In this document: one piece after another, positions 52,396-61,952 of the stretch
Layout: each line of letters starts with the position of its first letter
Position numbering within the stretch: position 1 is the first letter of the stretch
The notes under the pieces: generated by a model
Told to the model about the DNA's origin: nothing
Databases searched by the model: none
Seen by the model: the letters and a program-made list of their open reading frames with translations, nothing else
Translations under genes and position numbers: made by a program
Origin: a bacterium
Lineage (GTDB): Bacteria > JAJVIF01 > JAGGVT01
Direction: 5' to 3'
DNA length: 64,000 nucleotides
Assembly (NCBI GenBank): GCA_021157815.1
Contig: JAGGVT010000096.1
Coordinates: forward strand, 1-64,000

Positions 52396-52419
52396 TTTTT
52401 AGTCAACACCTCGATATCG

Positions 52420-52534
52420 CAAAAATGGGGACAGTCCACAACAGGCTTCAAATCTGACATTATCAATAGACATTACTCATAACACCAGCATTTATTGTAT
52501 TTATTAACGTTGTTGGGACAGTCCCCATTTTTGC
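52420..52534. repeat. GGGGACAGTCC-family element, copy D
   Basis: Inverted ends CAAAAATGGGGACAGTCC and GGGACAGTCCCCATTTTTG enclose an AT-rich core similar to the copies at 2890 and 21543. An 18-base direct repeat (AAGTTTATCTGTCATTTT) lies on both sides, at 52381 and 52536. Confidence 0.8.
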
Positions 52535-52551
52535 TAAGTTTATCTGTCATT

Positions 52552-53376
52552 TTAGTTTTTCACATCAATACCGAACAGTTTTGCCGTGTTTAAACCAAGA
52601 ATCTTTTCTTTGTCAGATTCCGAAATATCAGCATAAACAATTTTCCCCACCTGCGGAACAGGCGATATAAACGGCACATCGGAGCCGTAGAGAATCCGTT
52701 CAGCACCGACCTCGCGAACCATCATCTCGATTACATCGGGATAAAGCCGCGATGAAGCCGTATCGAGATAAACATTCGGATGCTTTTTCGCGACCTCGAT
52801 TGCCTCAAAAACGCCGTCATATTCCCCGCCGGTGTGCCCAAGAATGATAATCGCATCCGGATAATTCTCGGCAACCTTGTTAAAAAGCGATGGGAGGCAG
52901 TAATCGCAAATCGGGTCGTAATACCTCATGCTGTTCCATGTGTGTATTAAAACAGGCGCTTTGTGTTTCGATGAAAACTCCCAAACCGGATTGTAACGCG
53001 CATCATCACCGGCAACCTGATCGCAATAAGGATGGATTTTAATCCCCTTGAATCCGTGCTCATCGAAACAGCGATTGAGTTCGTCATCGAGGATATCAGC
53101 GTAATTCGCATTAACTCTGGCGTATCCGACAAACCTGTCGGGATATGATTTGACCGCCCCGGCGACAATATCATTGCCAAACGGAAGCCCGTTGCTGAAC
53201 GAGCTGATAGCAACCTTGTTAATTCCGATTCTATCCAGTCCGGCGACTATTGCACCTGCATCATCACCGCCGGGGATATAGAATCCATGGTCAGGCCCAA
53301 AATGTCCATGGCAGTCGAAGATGAAATAGTCATCTAAAGGTTTGCCATCGTTTGTTGTTTTTGTGAAGTAGTCCAT
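52552..53376 (-). CDS. Amidohydrolase-2-family hydrolase or lactonase
   Basis: About 274 residues from the ATG at 53376, with an AAGGAT site; the earlier ATG at 53403 lacks one. It is a TIM-barrel metal-dependent hydrolase. It begins YFIFDCHGHFGPD, where the usual HxH metal pair is replaced by HGH; HGFKGIKIHPYCDQVAGDD follows near 110 and PVLIHTWNS near 145. IILGHTGGEYDGVFEAIEVA is near 185, and RILYGSDVPFISP, with the metal-binding Asp, near 235. The family covers decarboxylases, lactonases and amidases. It stands in the sugar-degrading cluster, next to the heparinase-like lyase gene. A lactonase role is plausible there but not proven. Confidence 0.8.
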   Translation of the reverse strand: MDYFTKTTNDGKPLDDYFIFDCHGHFGPDHGFYIPGGDDAGAIVAGLDRIGINKVAISSFSNGLPFGNDIVAGAVKSYPDRFVGYARVNANYADILDDELNRCFDEHGFKGIKIHPYCDQVAGDDARYNPVWEFSSKHKAPVLIHTWNSMRYYDPICDYCLPSLFNKVAENYPDAIIILGHTGGEYDGVFEAIEVAKKHPNVYLDTASSRLYPDVIEMMVREVGAERILYGSDVPFISPVPQVGKIVYADISESDKEKILGLNTAKLFGIDVKN

Positions 53377-53427
53377 TGAGTTATCCTTTTTAAATATTAC
53401 CATGTTTTAGCATGGTGTTATCCAGTA

Positions 53428-56004
53428 TTAATCAATTACAACGTACCCATCCTCGAATGAATATCCAAACTCCCTGTTACTGAATATTACCACCGTTACG
53501 CCGGGTGCAAGTATTCTCGCGCCGGATATATCCGATTCTGTTCCTATCTCGAGAAGCAGATTGTTATGTGAAATCTCAATTGCTTCTATTGTTTCAAGCG
53601 ATGAGAAAATCAACATGCCGTTGTATTCCAGGTGCGATGCGTTAATCAGAAGGACATCGAAATCGGGATTGTTTGCACGGACAACATGCGCCAAATCACC
53701 CTGGAATTTGTATTTCCCAAACGTGGCCATCTTATTGGAGTTGCCCGTTTCGAGAAACACATCCGTTCTGTCAGGCAGTTCGATTTCGTAGCCATAGTTA
53801 CGCCTGTGTGCCCTATCAATCCAGTCAGTTTCAAGCGTTTTGATTTCAATATCTGGAGCGTCTTTTCCCTCGTACGGATACAGCAAAACCTGGTATTGAA
53901 CAAACGGCATCCGCGCCTGATGCAGTGAGATATACGGCGCGTCATCCTTAACGCCATCAGCCGGTGTCACCATAGGCCCGGTTTTTTCATGGATCTCAAC
54001 CTCATCCGCATTAAGCGGAATAAGCGCAAGATTGGCATCATCATTGGAAGTGTCGATGCGTTTTGTTTTCTTATCAATCTTAAGTTCAGTCGGCTGGAAA
54101 TGCGCAAGCCAGTCGAATGTATGATATCCGCTGGTCTGGAAACTCGCTTGATAGTACGCCGGTCCCGGCAGGAAATCGGTTATTATCCAATAGCCGGGTT
54201 TGACAAAAATCGCACGTCTATTGTGAAGCACGCCAATCCAGCGGTAGCCATCGCTCCAAGCATCCGTGAAATCGAATCTCTCGCCAGTCCACCATTGCTC
54301 GACACGGTTGTTAGTGCATTTTCGCTGGCTTCTGGAATCGACCCAAACTGTATTATGCGCGATTGTTTGCTTGTACCATCGCTTGTTTATATCCGCTTCA
54401 TAAGGCCCGGTACGGCCGCATTCCGTACAAATCGGTTTGCCAAACGCGTGGATATTAAAGTTGCCGAAATCAGGATGCGAATGCCACGCCTCATCCCAGC
54501 CGAAATCAAGGAACATATACGATGAATTTTTATCCCATGAATTGCGCATCACAACCCAGTCAGAATCGGGAAGATGAATTGATTTATATGGCGGGATCTG
54601 CGCCTTGGTTTTATTGTAGGCGTCAAGCGCTTGTGCGGTATTCTCGCACTGATCATTTGCTATCCTTTCAACATCATCCGGGTACCACTCAGAAAATTCT
54701 TTCAAGATTGGATTCGCAAATTCAAGCGCGCCTTCGATTATCGTGCCCTTGATTAGATAACCGTCCGGACCAATTCCGCCATCGCCGACAGGAACACCAT
54801 TGCCTGCAGGCGGCATTATCTTGACCATGGATAAATACATCGATTCCCATTTTCTATAACAATCCTCCGGTATCTCTCTTCCCGTTTTGCGAATGATATT
54901 TACAGTCCTGCGATACTGGTCAATAACACCGGTCGCATAGTTGACCGAATTCTCGATATGAGTGCCGTCATCGTAGGTATCGGTAATCATGTGCTCCTTG
55001 AAAAGTTCCCATGAAGGCTCAATCCAATTTTCTGAATCGTTGAACTCCGGGAAATACGCTCCGATTTTAATCAGCGCCTCGCACTGGCATGTCTGCCAGT
55101 TGCCCGGCATAAAGACATCGTTGCACTTTTCCAGAAATTGCGCATGTTCAAGAATCGATTTGTAGAAATTAATATTTCTTTCCTTGTCGAGATTCAATTC
55201 ACCTGTTTTTGCAAGCCATCGTTCTGTGTCGCACATATGAATTGCGGTACCGCCTGCGCCAAGCGTTCGCCAGTATGGCAGCCAGACAAAACCGATATAC
55301 GCTTTCGGCCGTTGAGCGGGCGGACGGTACGTTTCATACCAGTGAGAGAACATCTCAAGCCACGCATCGGCGTATTTCCTGTCATTTGTGTGTATTGCCG
55401 CGCGTTCGAGAACACGCATCAACCCAAAAAGTGAATACCTTTTTCCGGGAACGCATGCTGGGAAATCGGGATCTTTGATAATCTCGTCAGCGTCTATTAC
55501 CGCGGCTTCACCCGCTTCTTTTGTAATCGGACAAAGCTTCAACTGATTCGGCCTTGGGCGTTCAGACTGATATATCAAATATTCATCCCGCGCTTTTGTG
55601 AAATCACGCGAATCAACCGCTGCCTTCACTTTCTCAAGTCCCTGATGGTTCAAATCCACGGTGGAAAAAAAATCTTTATCCGTCATTATTGGACAGGTGG
55701 GCGTGTAGTCGTATTCCGCTTTGTATCGCTCGACAAAAGTATTTGTATAGCGGTATTTGCTAAGGAGTTTGACATCCAAATTGACATCCGAATCAAATTC
55801 AATTGACGGGTCATCCACGTACGTTATCTCCGATGGCTCATACGGAGAAATTGCCTCCGGTGGAACAGGCACCTGCGCCATGTCAACATACGCCATCGTG
55901 TTGGGAACTTCATTCTCCCGTGAAGATTTATCATTATCGGAATCCACTGGGCAACCACAAAAAATGAAGGATGCCATTATTAGTAGAAATGCAAATCGTG
56001 CCAT
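53428..56004 (-). CDS. Heparinase II/III-like lyase, lipoprotein form
   Basis: About 858 residues. The ATG at 56004 has TAGGAG upstream and gives the signal FLLIMASFIFCGCPVDSD with a lipobox. The N-terminal half is an alpha/alpha toroid (residues ~60-520; WLEMFSHWYETYRPPAQRP, KCNDVFMPGNWQTCQCEALI). From about 525 the heparinase II/III beta-sandwich starts: FLDFGWDEAWHSHPDFGNFN, ECGRTGPYEADINKRWYK and QTIAHNTVWVDSRS, the His-Asn-Thr-Val pattern being typical. These enzymes cleave uronate-containing polysaccharides by beta-elimination (PL12/PL15/PL21-like). The substrate is unknown. It lies 10 bases after its paralogue. Confidence 0.85.
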   Translation of the reverse strand: MARFAFLLIMASFIFCGCPVDSDNDKSSRENEVPNTMAYVDMAQVPVPPEAISPYEPSEITYVDDPSIEFDSDVNLDVKLLSKYRYTNTFVERYKAEYDYTPTCPIMTDKDFFSTVDLNHQGLEKVKAAVDSRDFTKARDEYLIYQSERPRPNQLKLCPITKEAGEAAVIDADEIIKDPDFPACVPGKRYSLFGLMRVLERAAIHTNDRKYADAWLEMFSHWYETYRPPAQRPKAYIGFVWLPYWRTLGAGGTAIHMCDTERWLAKTGELNLDKERNINFYKSILEHAQFLEKCNDVFMPGNWQTCQCEALIKIGAYFPEFNDSENWIEPSWELFKEHMITDTYDDGTHIENSVNYATGVIDQYRRTVNIIRKTGREIPEDCYRKWESMYLSMVKIMPPAGNGVPVGDGGIGPDGYLIKGTIIEGALEFANPILKEFSEWYPDDVERIANDQCENTAQALDAYNKTKAQIPPYKSIHLPDSDWVVMRNSWDKNSSYMFLDFGWDEAWHSHPDFGNFNIHAFGKPICTECGRTGPYEADINKRWYKQTIAHNTVWVDSRSQRKCTNNRVEQWWTGERFDFTDAWSDGYRWIGVLHNRRAIFVKPGYWIITDFLPGPAYYQASFQTSGYHTFDWLAHFQPTELKIDKKTKRIDTSNDDANLALIPLNADEVEIHEKTGPMVTPADGVKDDAPYISLHQARMPFVQYQVLLYPYEGKDAPDIEIKTLETDWIDRAHRRNYGYEIELPDRTDVFLETGNSNKMATFGKYKFQGDLAHVVRANNPDFDVLLINASHLEYNGMLIFSSLETIEAIEISHNNLLLEIGTESDISGARILAPGVTVVIFSNREFGYSFEDGYVVID

Positions 56005-56014
56005 TGTTTTTCTC

Positions 56015-58567
56015 CTAGTTAATGATAATGAACCCATCTTGCATGTTAACTTTTTCCTGTTCGCCATTGATTATAACCTTGTTCACACTACCAGCAACTA
56101 TCTTGACACCTGATAAATCGGATTCGCTTGTTATGCTCATTTTGGCTCCATTAACACTTATTTCAAGCGCTTCAATTGCTGCAGGAGCTGAGAATATAAG
56201 GATATCATCAATCATTAGATAATCGGCATTAAGTAGAAGAAAGACTGTTTCGGATTTTTCAATGTCACTAAGAAGCGCGATATCGCCGCGGAATTCATAA
56301 TCGCCGAATTTAACTTTCTTTGTTGCATCGCCGGATTCCATGAAAATATCTTTTCGGTTTGAGAATGATATTTCATAACCAACATTCTGCCTGCTGACAC
56401 GGTCAGCGAAATCCGTTTCAAGCGGCGTGATTTCAATTTCAGGCGCGACTTTTCCCTCGTAAGGAACAAGCAAAACCTGATACTGCTTGAACGCCAATCC
56501 CTCCTGATGCAGGGAAATGTAAGGAGTTTCTACCATTCCATCCGTTGTTGACATCGGGCCTTTGCTTTTATTAACGACAATGTCCTCATGGTTAAGGGGG
56601 ACAAGCGCGATATTGGCGTCAGGATTCAGCGTATCAATACGCTTTGTTTTACTGTCAATATTAAGTTGAGTCGGCTGGAAATGCGCAAGCCAGTCGAATT
56701 CATGATATCCGCTGGTCTGGAAACTGGTTCCGTAATAGGACGGTCCCGGCAGGAAATCCGTGATAATCCAATAGTCGGGTTTTGAAAAAATTACTCGACG
56801 GTTATGCTGAACGCCAATCCAGCGGTAGCCATCGCTCCAAGCGTCAGTGTAATCAAAATCATCCGATGTCCACCACTGCTTCAGAGTGTTAGTCGTGCAT
56901 TTGCGCATGCTTCGCGAATCAATCATGACAGTATTATGCGCGATAGTCTGCTTGTACCATCTTTTTGATACGTCAGCCTCGTAAGAACCAGTCCTGCCAC
57001 ATTCAGTGCAGATTGGTTTTCCGAATGCCCAAATATCGAACGAGCCAAAATCGGGATGCGAATGCCACGCCTCATCCCAGCCGAAATCGAAAAACATATA
57101 CGGCGATTTCTCATCCCACGATTCACGCATAACTGACCAGCCTGTGTCGGGCAGGAGAACAGAGGTAAATGACGGCTCTTCTGATTTGATTTTGTTGTAT
57201 GCCGCAAGCACTTCATCAGTATTGTCAAACTGCTCGTTCGCTGTTTTGATAACATCATCGGGATATCGCTCGGCGAAATATTTCATTGCAGGGTCATTAA
57301 ATTCAAGTGCGCCTTTTATAATCGCGCGTTTGGTGAAACTGCCATCCGCTCCGATACCGCTATCACCGCATGGAACATAATTTCCCGTCGGCGGAACTAT
57401 CTTAACAGCCCATAAATACATGGTTTTCCACTTTCGGTAGAATTCATCGGGGATAAACATCCCGAGTTTTCGTACGAGCCTGACTACAGTGCGGTATTCA
57501 TCCATAACACCGGTAGCGTAACCGACTGAGTTTTCGCAGTGAGTGCCGTCGTTATAGGTTTCCTTTACCATGTGCTGTTGCGACATTTTCCACGCGTGTT
57601 CGCACCAGAATTGCGATTTTTTAAACGATGGGAAATAACCGCCGATTTTCATAATCCCCTCGCACTGGGCGGTCTGCCAGTTGCTGGGCATGAATACATC
57701 ATTGCATATATAGAGATATTCAGCATGTTCCAGAACTGATTTATACAAATTGAATATTTTATCTTTGCACAATTTAGGGTTATCAATCTGCGAAAGCCAT
57801 CGTTCAGTTTCAGGCAGGCTTCTAGCCGGGCCTGAGGCACCAAGTGTACGCCAATATGGCATCCAGATAAAGGAGATATACGTTTTGGGCCGCTGAGCTG
57901 GCGGGCGATATGTTTCATACCAGTGGTTGTACATTTCAAGCCACGCTTCAGCATATTTAATATCATCCGTGTGGATATACGCCCGTTCGAGATAGTACAT
58001 CATTCCCCATAATGAGAAGTACATCCCCGGCCTGCAATCCGGGAATTTGGGGTCTTTCATAATCTCATCCGCTTTCTCTACAGCAGCCTCGCCTGCTTCT
58101 TTTGTAACAACCCGTTCTTTAAGCTGGTATTTTTTATCGCGCTTCGCCTGATATGACAAATACTCATCCCGCGCCTTTTGGAAATCACCAGACGTAACCG
58201 CCGCCTTAACTTTCTCAAGGCCTGGATAGTCCAGATTAACCGCCTCGAAAAATTCCCTGTCCGACATCTCCGGCTTGGTGGGAGTATAGCCGTATTTCGC
58301 TTTCCACTTCGCCACAAATTCGTTGGTGTAGCGATACTTGCTGAAAAGTTTTACATCCATGTTCCAGTCGGAATCGAGTTCAATCAACGGCTCATCCACG
58401 TAGGTGATTTCCGTTGGTTCAAATGGGGACAATGCCTCCGGTGGAACAGCTACAATCTGCCCGCCATCGGCATAATCCATCGTGTAGTGAACATCCTTTT
58501 CCCTTGATAGTGAAAATCCGAAGAAAATAATCGATGCAATAAAAAGGGCTATAGCTGTTCGAGTCAT
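56015..58567 (-). CDS. Heparinase II/III-like lyase, soluble secreted paralogue
   Basis: This 850-residue protein has a strong AAGGAGA site. The signal peptide AIALFIASIIFFGFSLSRE lacks the lipobox Cys of its neighbour, so this copy should be free in the periplasm or secreted. The two proteins align along their whole length (VPPEALSPFEPTEITYVDEP, KYRYTNEFV, MYNHWYETYRPPAQRPKTYI, FFDFGWDEAWHSHPDFGSFD, QTIAHNTVMIDSRSMRK). About half the residues are identical by eye. All conserved motifs of the catalytic region are kept in both. Retaining two copies with different anchoring suggests division of labour between cell surface and free enzyme. Confidence 0.85.
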   Translation of the reverse strand: MTRTAIALFIASIIFFGFSLSREKDVHYTMDYADGGQIVAVPPEALSPFEPTEITYVDEPLIELDSDWNMDVKLFSKYRYTNEFVAKWKAKYGYTPTKPEMSDREFFEAVNLDYPGLEKVKAAVTSGDFQKARDEYLSYQAKRDKKYQLKERVVTKEAGEAAVEKADEIMKDPKFPDCRPGMYFSLWGMMYYLERAYIHTDDIKYAEAWLEMYNHWYETYRPPAQRPKTYISFIWMPYWRTLGASGPARSLPETERWLSQIDNPKLCKDKIFNLYKSVLEHAEYLYICNDVFMPSNWQTAQCEGIMKIGGYFPSFKKSQFWCEHAWKMSQQHMVKETYNDGTHCENSVGYATGVMDEYRTVVRLVRKLGMFIPDEFYRKWKTMYLWAVKIVPPTGNYVPCGDSGIGADGSFTKRAIIKGALEFNDPAMKYFAERYPDDVIKTANEQFDNTDEVLAAYNKIKSEEPSFTSVLLPDTGWSVMRESWDEKSPYMFFDFGWDEAWHSHPDFGSFDIWAFGKPICTECGRTGSYEADVSKRWYKQTIAHNTVMIDSRSMRKCTTNTLKQWWTSDDFDYTDAWSDGYRWIGVQHNRRVIFSKPDYWIITDFLPGPSYYGTSFQTSGYHEFDWLAHFQPTQLNIDSKTKRIDTLNPDANIALVPLNHEDIVVNKSKGPMSTTDGMVETPYISLHQEGLAFKQYQVLLVPYEGKVAPEIEITPLETDFADRVSRQNVGYEISFSNRKDIFMESGDATKKVKFGDYEFRGDIALLSDIEKSETVFLLLNADYLMIDDILIFSAPAAIEALEISVNGAKMSITSESDLSGVKIVAGSVNKVIINGEQEKVNMQDGFIIIN

Positions 58568-58628
58568 TTTTATGTCTCCTTAACAATTATGAGACAGGCT
58601 ATAAAAGCCTCTCCCGATGGCATTACAA

Positions 58629-59366
58629 TTATGAAACCCCTAACAGTTTCAACAAATTGCCGCCGGCTATCATCGACTTCTCCTCATCAGATATCCCGGC
58701 GTATTGCACCGCCATCACTGATGGCTCAGGATTGAAAAGCGGAATTGACGTTCCGAACAGAAGTCGCCTTGCTGAGAATTTCGCGCAGACATCCTCTATT
58801 CCACCATGCAATTGGAACATTGATGTATCAAGATACAGATTCGATGTCTCAGATAAAAGCGCGTAAATCAGGCGGCTGAATCTAAACGGCGCTCCCGTTA
58901 AAACAACAGCAAGTCCTGTATGTTGTTTGCACAATCCATATATCTGATCGACGCTTGTTTCGTTATAATCGATAAACAGCGGGATGGAACGCTCCTGCAG
59001 AACACTTAGCAGAGTACCGCAACTCCATTCCGACAACGACCAGTTATGAGTTTTTGGAAAAACACGCACGGTGCGAACGCCATTTTCCAGCATTGATTCA
59101 ACAATCTCCACCGGTGGAGGCATTTCACCTGTGTGATGCGGCATTACAGCCCAGCATGGATACAGGTTGCCATAATCCGCGACCTCGTCAAGAATCCAAT
59201 TGTTGCCGTAAGTCGGGCTGTATTCCTTCGATGAAATATGATAAACAAGTGCACCATCAATACCGGCTTGTTTCATCACTTTTGCCAGTTCTTTTGCGTT
59301 GTCGATATAACCCGGCAGTGGTACGGATAATTTGCCTATACAGCAATTGGCATCGATAAATTGCAT
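58629..59366 (-). CDS. Amidohydrolase-2-family protein, short
   Basis: This 245-residue TIM-barrel hydrolase is distantly similar to the one at 52552. It starts MQFIDANCCIGKLSVPLPGY, where the HxH metal pair is replaced by DANCC. It continues KVMKQAGIDGALVYHISSKE, then VRTVRVFPKTHNWSLSEW, IPLFIDYNETSVDQIYGL, LAVVLTGAPF and RRLLFGTSIPLFNPEP (usual GSD replaced by GTS). Several normal metal ligands are therefore missing. It may be inactive, act without metal, or act by another chemistry. An AGAGGTT site precedes the ATG. It lies between the soluble lyase and the fucose-isomerase-like gene. Confidence 0.75.
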   Translation of the reverse strand: MQFIDANCCIGKLSVPLPGYIDNAKELAKVMKQAGIDGALVYHISSKEYSPTYGNNWILDEVADYGNLYPCWAVMPHHTGEMPPPVEIVESMLENGVRTVRVFPKTHNWSLSEWSCGTLLSVLQERSIPLFIDYNETSVDQIYGLCKQHTGLAVVLTGAPFRFSRLIYALLSETSNLYLDTSMFQLHGGIEDVCAKFSARRLLFGTSIPLFNPEPSVMAVQYAGISDEEKSMIAGGNLLKLLGVS

Positions 59367-59435
59367 AATAACCTCTTGTTGTTATAACATCATTTTAAAT
59401 CTTTGAAGCACCACGCTAAAGCATGGTGATATTTC

Positions 59436-60833
59436 TTACGAATTCTCAATTATCGCCAATCCATAGAGCGTGGCAAGATTGCGAAAGTCCTCTTCCAAAT
59501 CGCCGTAGAATGATACTCGATGCCATCCGAAGTTGCACTCGACATTCCAGCTGTTCAGTATCGCTTTCGCATCGGGAACCTCAACAGCGATTTTAGTCCG
59601 GCAAGCCCAGTCGATATCGACATTTCCAACCACCACTCCCTTGTGAAGCGCGAGTTTTTTATCCACCGGATGCAATTTAACTGTTGTCATTGGAAGGCCA
59701 AGCCGCGCTTTGACCTGCACGGATGCTCCTTTGCCGCATTCCGCATGGCTTCTGATAACATACGGCATGGGTGGCTCATCTGGAATCATTCTGTTCGAGC
59801 AAACACAATGAGCATAAATTACCTGATTGGATGCGGTATCAATCACGGGGTCGGAAACAAATCCGGGAGCGCCGGTTAAATAGCGCCCCATCAGATTTGT
59901 CAGGCTTGAGAAAATATCCGCCTCGCAGATTCCCATAAGACCATCGTTCATCAACTGAAAAAATGCCATGCACGGGTATCCGGGAAATTTATCGCGATAA
60001 ACATAGTTCAAACAATCGGTGGAAACACAGGTCGCGCCGACATCCTCCATCGCGCTTTTTAAAGCGAGATACATAACAGCCGCCTGCAGCATTGTTTCAT
60101 CATCCGGTTCAACAACCTTCTCCGCTTCTTTTTCCCATTTTGCCGCTATTTTCTTCGCTTCGGAATTGTCAACATCGTCGCAGTATTTCAGAAGTTCCTG
60201 CCCCGGTTTTAGGATTATCTCTGTTCCGAAAATATCCTTAATGACTTTCTCCTCGCCCGGTCTCATGCCCCATTCAGATACAGCATCCATGTAGTCAAGG
60301 ATTTTCGTTTCACGCATTTTACGCATGACTGTTATTAAATGCAGCGCGCGCCTTGTGTCGTTTGAATCCGATGAACTCACCAGAATCGCCGGAAGGTTAT
60401 TGCGTTTAACAAAACTGTTGCAGTGCAGAAACATGCCGTCGCCGGCATATAAATTATTCAGAACAACGGTTGGTTTGCCTGTGGACAGGATATCGAATTC
60501 ACAGGAGCAACCGGGTATGCACAGCGAGACAACCAGAACGCCATCAGATTGCCTTACACCATCCTGAATGTGTTTGGGAAAATCATTTAGAGATTCAGGC
60601 CCTCGGCTTTCAAGCACCTGATTAACATACCCTCCGATTTCGCATGTTCCCTTATCGTGACACGGCACCATATCGCCGCCGGTGAATTCGAATTCATCGC
60701 CGAATTCCTCGTTGAGTTTAGCCATCCATTCTTTGCTGTGAGTTTCGGGATCAAGTTGCGCGTTGGGCCATCCAGGAACGCCTATCGGTTTTTTCTCCCC
60801 TAGAAACGCTGTGTATATGCGAGTTTTTTCCAT
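59436..60833 (-). CDS. L-fucose/L-arabinose isomerase-like protein
   Basis: This 465-residue protein is similar in layout to the L-fucose isomerase superfamily. It has an N-terminal Rossmann-like region (RIYTAFLGEKKPIGVPGWPN, SDGVLVVSLCIPG), a middle domain (ALKSAMEDVGATCVSTDCLN) and a C-terminal region with GICEADIFSSLTNLMGRYLTG, where Glu and Asp probably bind manganese. RSHAECGKGASVQVKARLGL follows. The C-terminus ends in EVPDAKAILNSWNVECNFGW. Members isomerise aldoses and ketoses, or are diverged relatives of unknown reaction. An AAGGACA site precedes the ATG. In this cluster it could process a sugar released by the lyases. Confidence 0.75.
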   Translation of the reverse strand: MEKTRIYTAFLGEKKPIGVPGWPNAQLDPETHSKEWMAKLNEEFGDEFEFTGGDMVPCHDKGTCEIGGYVNQVLESRGPESLNDFPKHIQDGVRQSDGVLVVSLCIPGCSCEFDILSTGKPTVVLNNLYAGDGMFLHCNSFVKRNNLPAILVSSSDSNDTRRALHLITVMRKMRETKILDYMDAVSEWGMRPGEEKVIKDIFGTEIILKPGQELLKYCDDVDNSEAKKIAAKWEKEAEKVVEPDDETMLQAAVMYLALKSAMEDVGATCVSTDCLNYVYRDKFPGYPCMAFFQLMNDGLMGICEADIFSSLTNLMGRYLTGAPGFVSDPVIDTASNQVIYAHCVCSNRMIPDEPPMPYVIRSHAECGKGASVQVKARLGLPMTTVKLHPVDKKLALHKGVVVGNVDIDWACRTKIAVEVPDAKAILNSWNVECNFGWHRVSFYGDLEEDFRNLATLYGLAIIENS

Positions 60834-60868
60834 TTGTGTATGTCCTTTTTACTTTCCTGAGAGATAAA

Positions 60869-61951
60869 CTATTCCTTTAAGCTCACACCAAGACCGACGC
60901 CGGTGGGCAGTTCAAGATAACCATTTTCGCAATGCTTAAAAAACGGCGCTGGATGAATAGTGTCATCCACCAGCATCTCAGGGCCTATCATCTCGCAGGC
61001 GTAATTGATGTTTGGCATCGCGATCGCAAAATGCAATCCCGCCGCTGACCCGACGCCCATCTCAGGCATGGAACCCACCAGGCAGGGAACACCCGCCGCT
61101 CTCGCAATATCGGCAACCGCACGCGAGCCACGCAATCCGCACGGTTTCATTATTTTGATGTTGATTATATCCGTCGCTTTTCGCTTGATTAGTTCAATCG
61201 CATCCTTTATTCCGAACATGCTTTCATCCGCCATGATTGGAGTTTCCAGCTTCTCACACAGTTTAGCCATGCCATCGATATCTTCTCGTGGAAGCGGCTG
61301 CTCGATCAATTCCAGATTGTACTTCTCCATTTTTGGAAGCGTTTCGATTGCAGTATCGTAATCGTATCCCTGGTTGGCATCGACACGAAGTTTGATTTCA
61401 TCGCCAATCGCGCTTCGAACCTCTTTCACGGCGTCAATGTCACGCCCCGGGTCATTTCCAATTTTTATTTTAATTGTCTTATAGCCCTTTTGGACATACT
61501 CAACCGCTTCACTCGCAACCTCATCTATATCTCCAATTCCAATCGCCCATGCGAGCGGGACAGTATCACGGCATTTGCCTCCAAGCATCTGATAAACAGG
61601 CTGGTTTGTGATTTTCCCAATTACGTCGTGCAGTGCAAGGTCAATAGCGGCTTTAGCGTAACTGTTGCCCTCGACTGTTTTATCCAGCAGTTCCATAATC
61701 GCGTTTATCTCAAACGGGTCAAGCCCGATTATCGCCGGAATCAGTTTCTCTTTCAGAACCGCCTCGACACCGGTATGTGTTTCATCCGAATAGGACTGCA
61801 TTGTAGCTGCTTCACCCAACCCGATTGTGCCGTCATCAGTGATTATCCTGATAATCGCATGTTCGCATAGAGTTGTTTCCCCGCCGGCAATTACAAACGG
61901 CCTTCTGAATGGAACAGCTTTCTGCAGAATTTCCACTTTTTCGATTTTCAT
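60869..61951 (-). CDS. Enolase-superfamily enzyme (MLE / dipeptide epimerase type)
   Basis: This 360-residue enzyme has an N-terminal capping domain (VEILQKAVPFRRPFVIAGGE) and a TIM barrel. The KxK base lies in YKTIKIKIGNDPG near residue 160. Metal ligands are the Asp of LRVDANQGYD, the Glu of LELIEQPLP and the Asp of PIMADESMFG. The second base is the Lys of IINIKIMKPCGLRGS near 265. This KxK … K arrangement is that of muconate lactonizing enzymes, o-succinylbenzoate synthases and dipeptide epimerases; mandelate racemase and sugar-acid dehydratases differ. The reaction is not settled. It starts one base after the stop of the FAH gene (TAATATG), so translation is coupled. Confidence 0.85.
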   Translation of the reverse strand: MKIEKVEILQKAVPFRRPFVIAGGETTLCEHAIIRIITDDGTIGLGEAATMQSYSDETHTGVEAVLKEKLIPAIIGLDPFEINAIMELLDKTVEGNSYAKAAIDLALHDVIGKITNQPVYQMLGGKCRDTVPLAWAIGIGDIDEVASEAVEYVQKGYKTIKIKIGNDPGRDIDAVKEVRSAIGDEIKLRVDANQGYDYDTAIETLPKMEKYNLELIEQPLPREDIDGMAKLCEKLETPIMADESMFGIKDAIELIKRKATDIINIKIMKPCGLRGSRAVADIARAAGVPCLVGSMPEMGVGSAAGLHFAIAMPNINYACEMIGPEMLVDDTIHPAPFFKHCENGYLELPTGVGLGVSLKE

Positions 61952-61952
61952 A

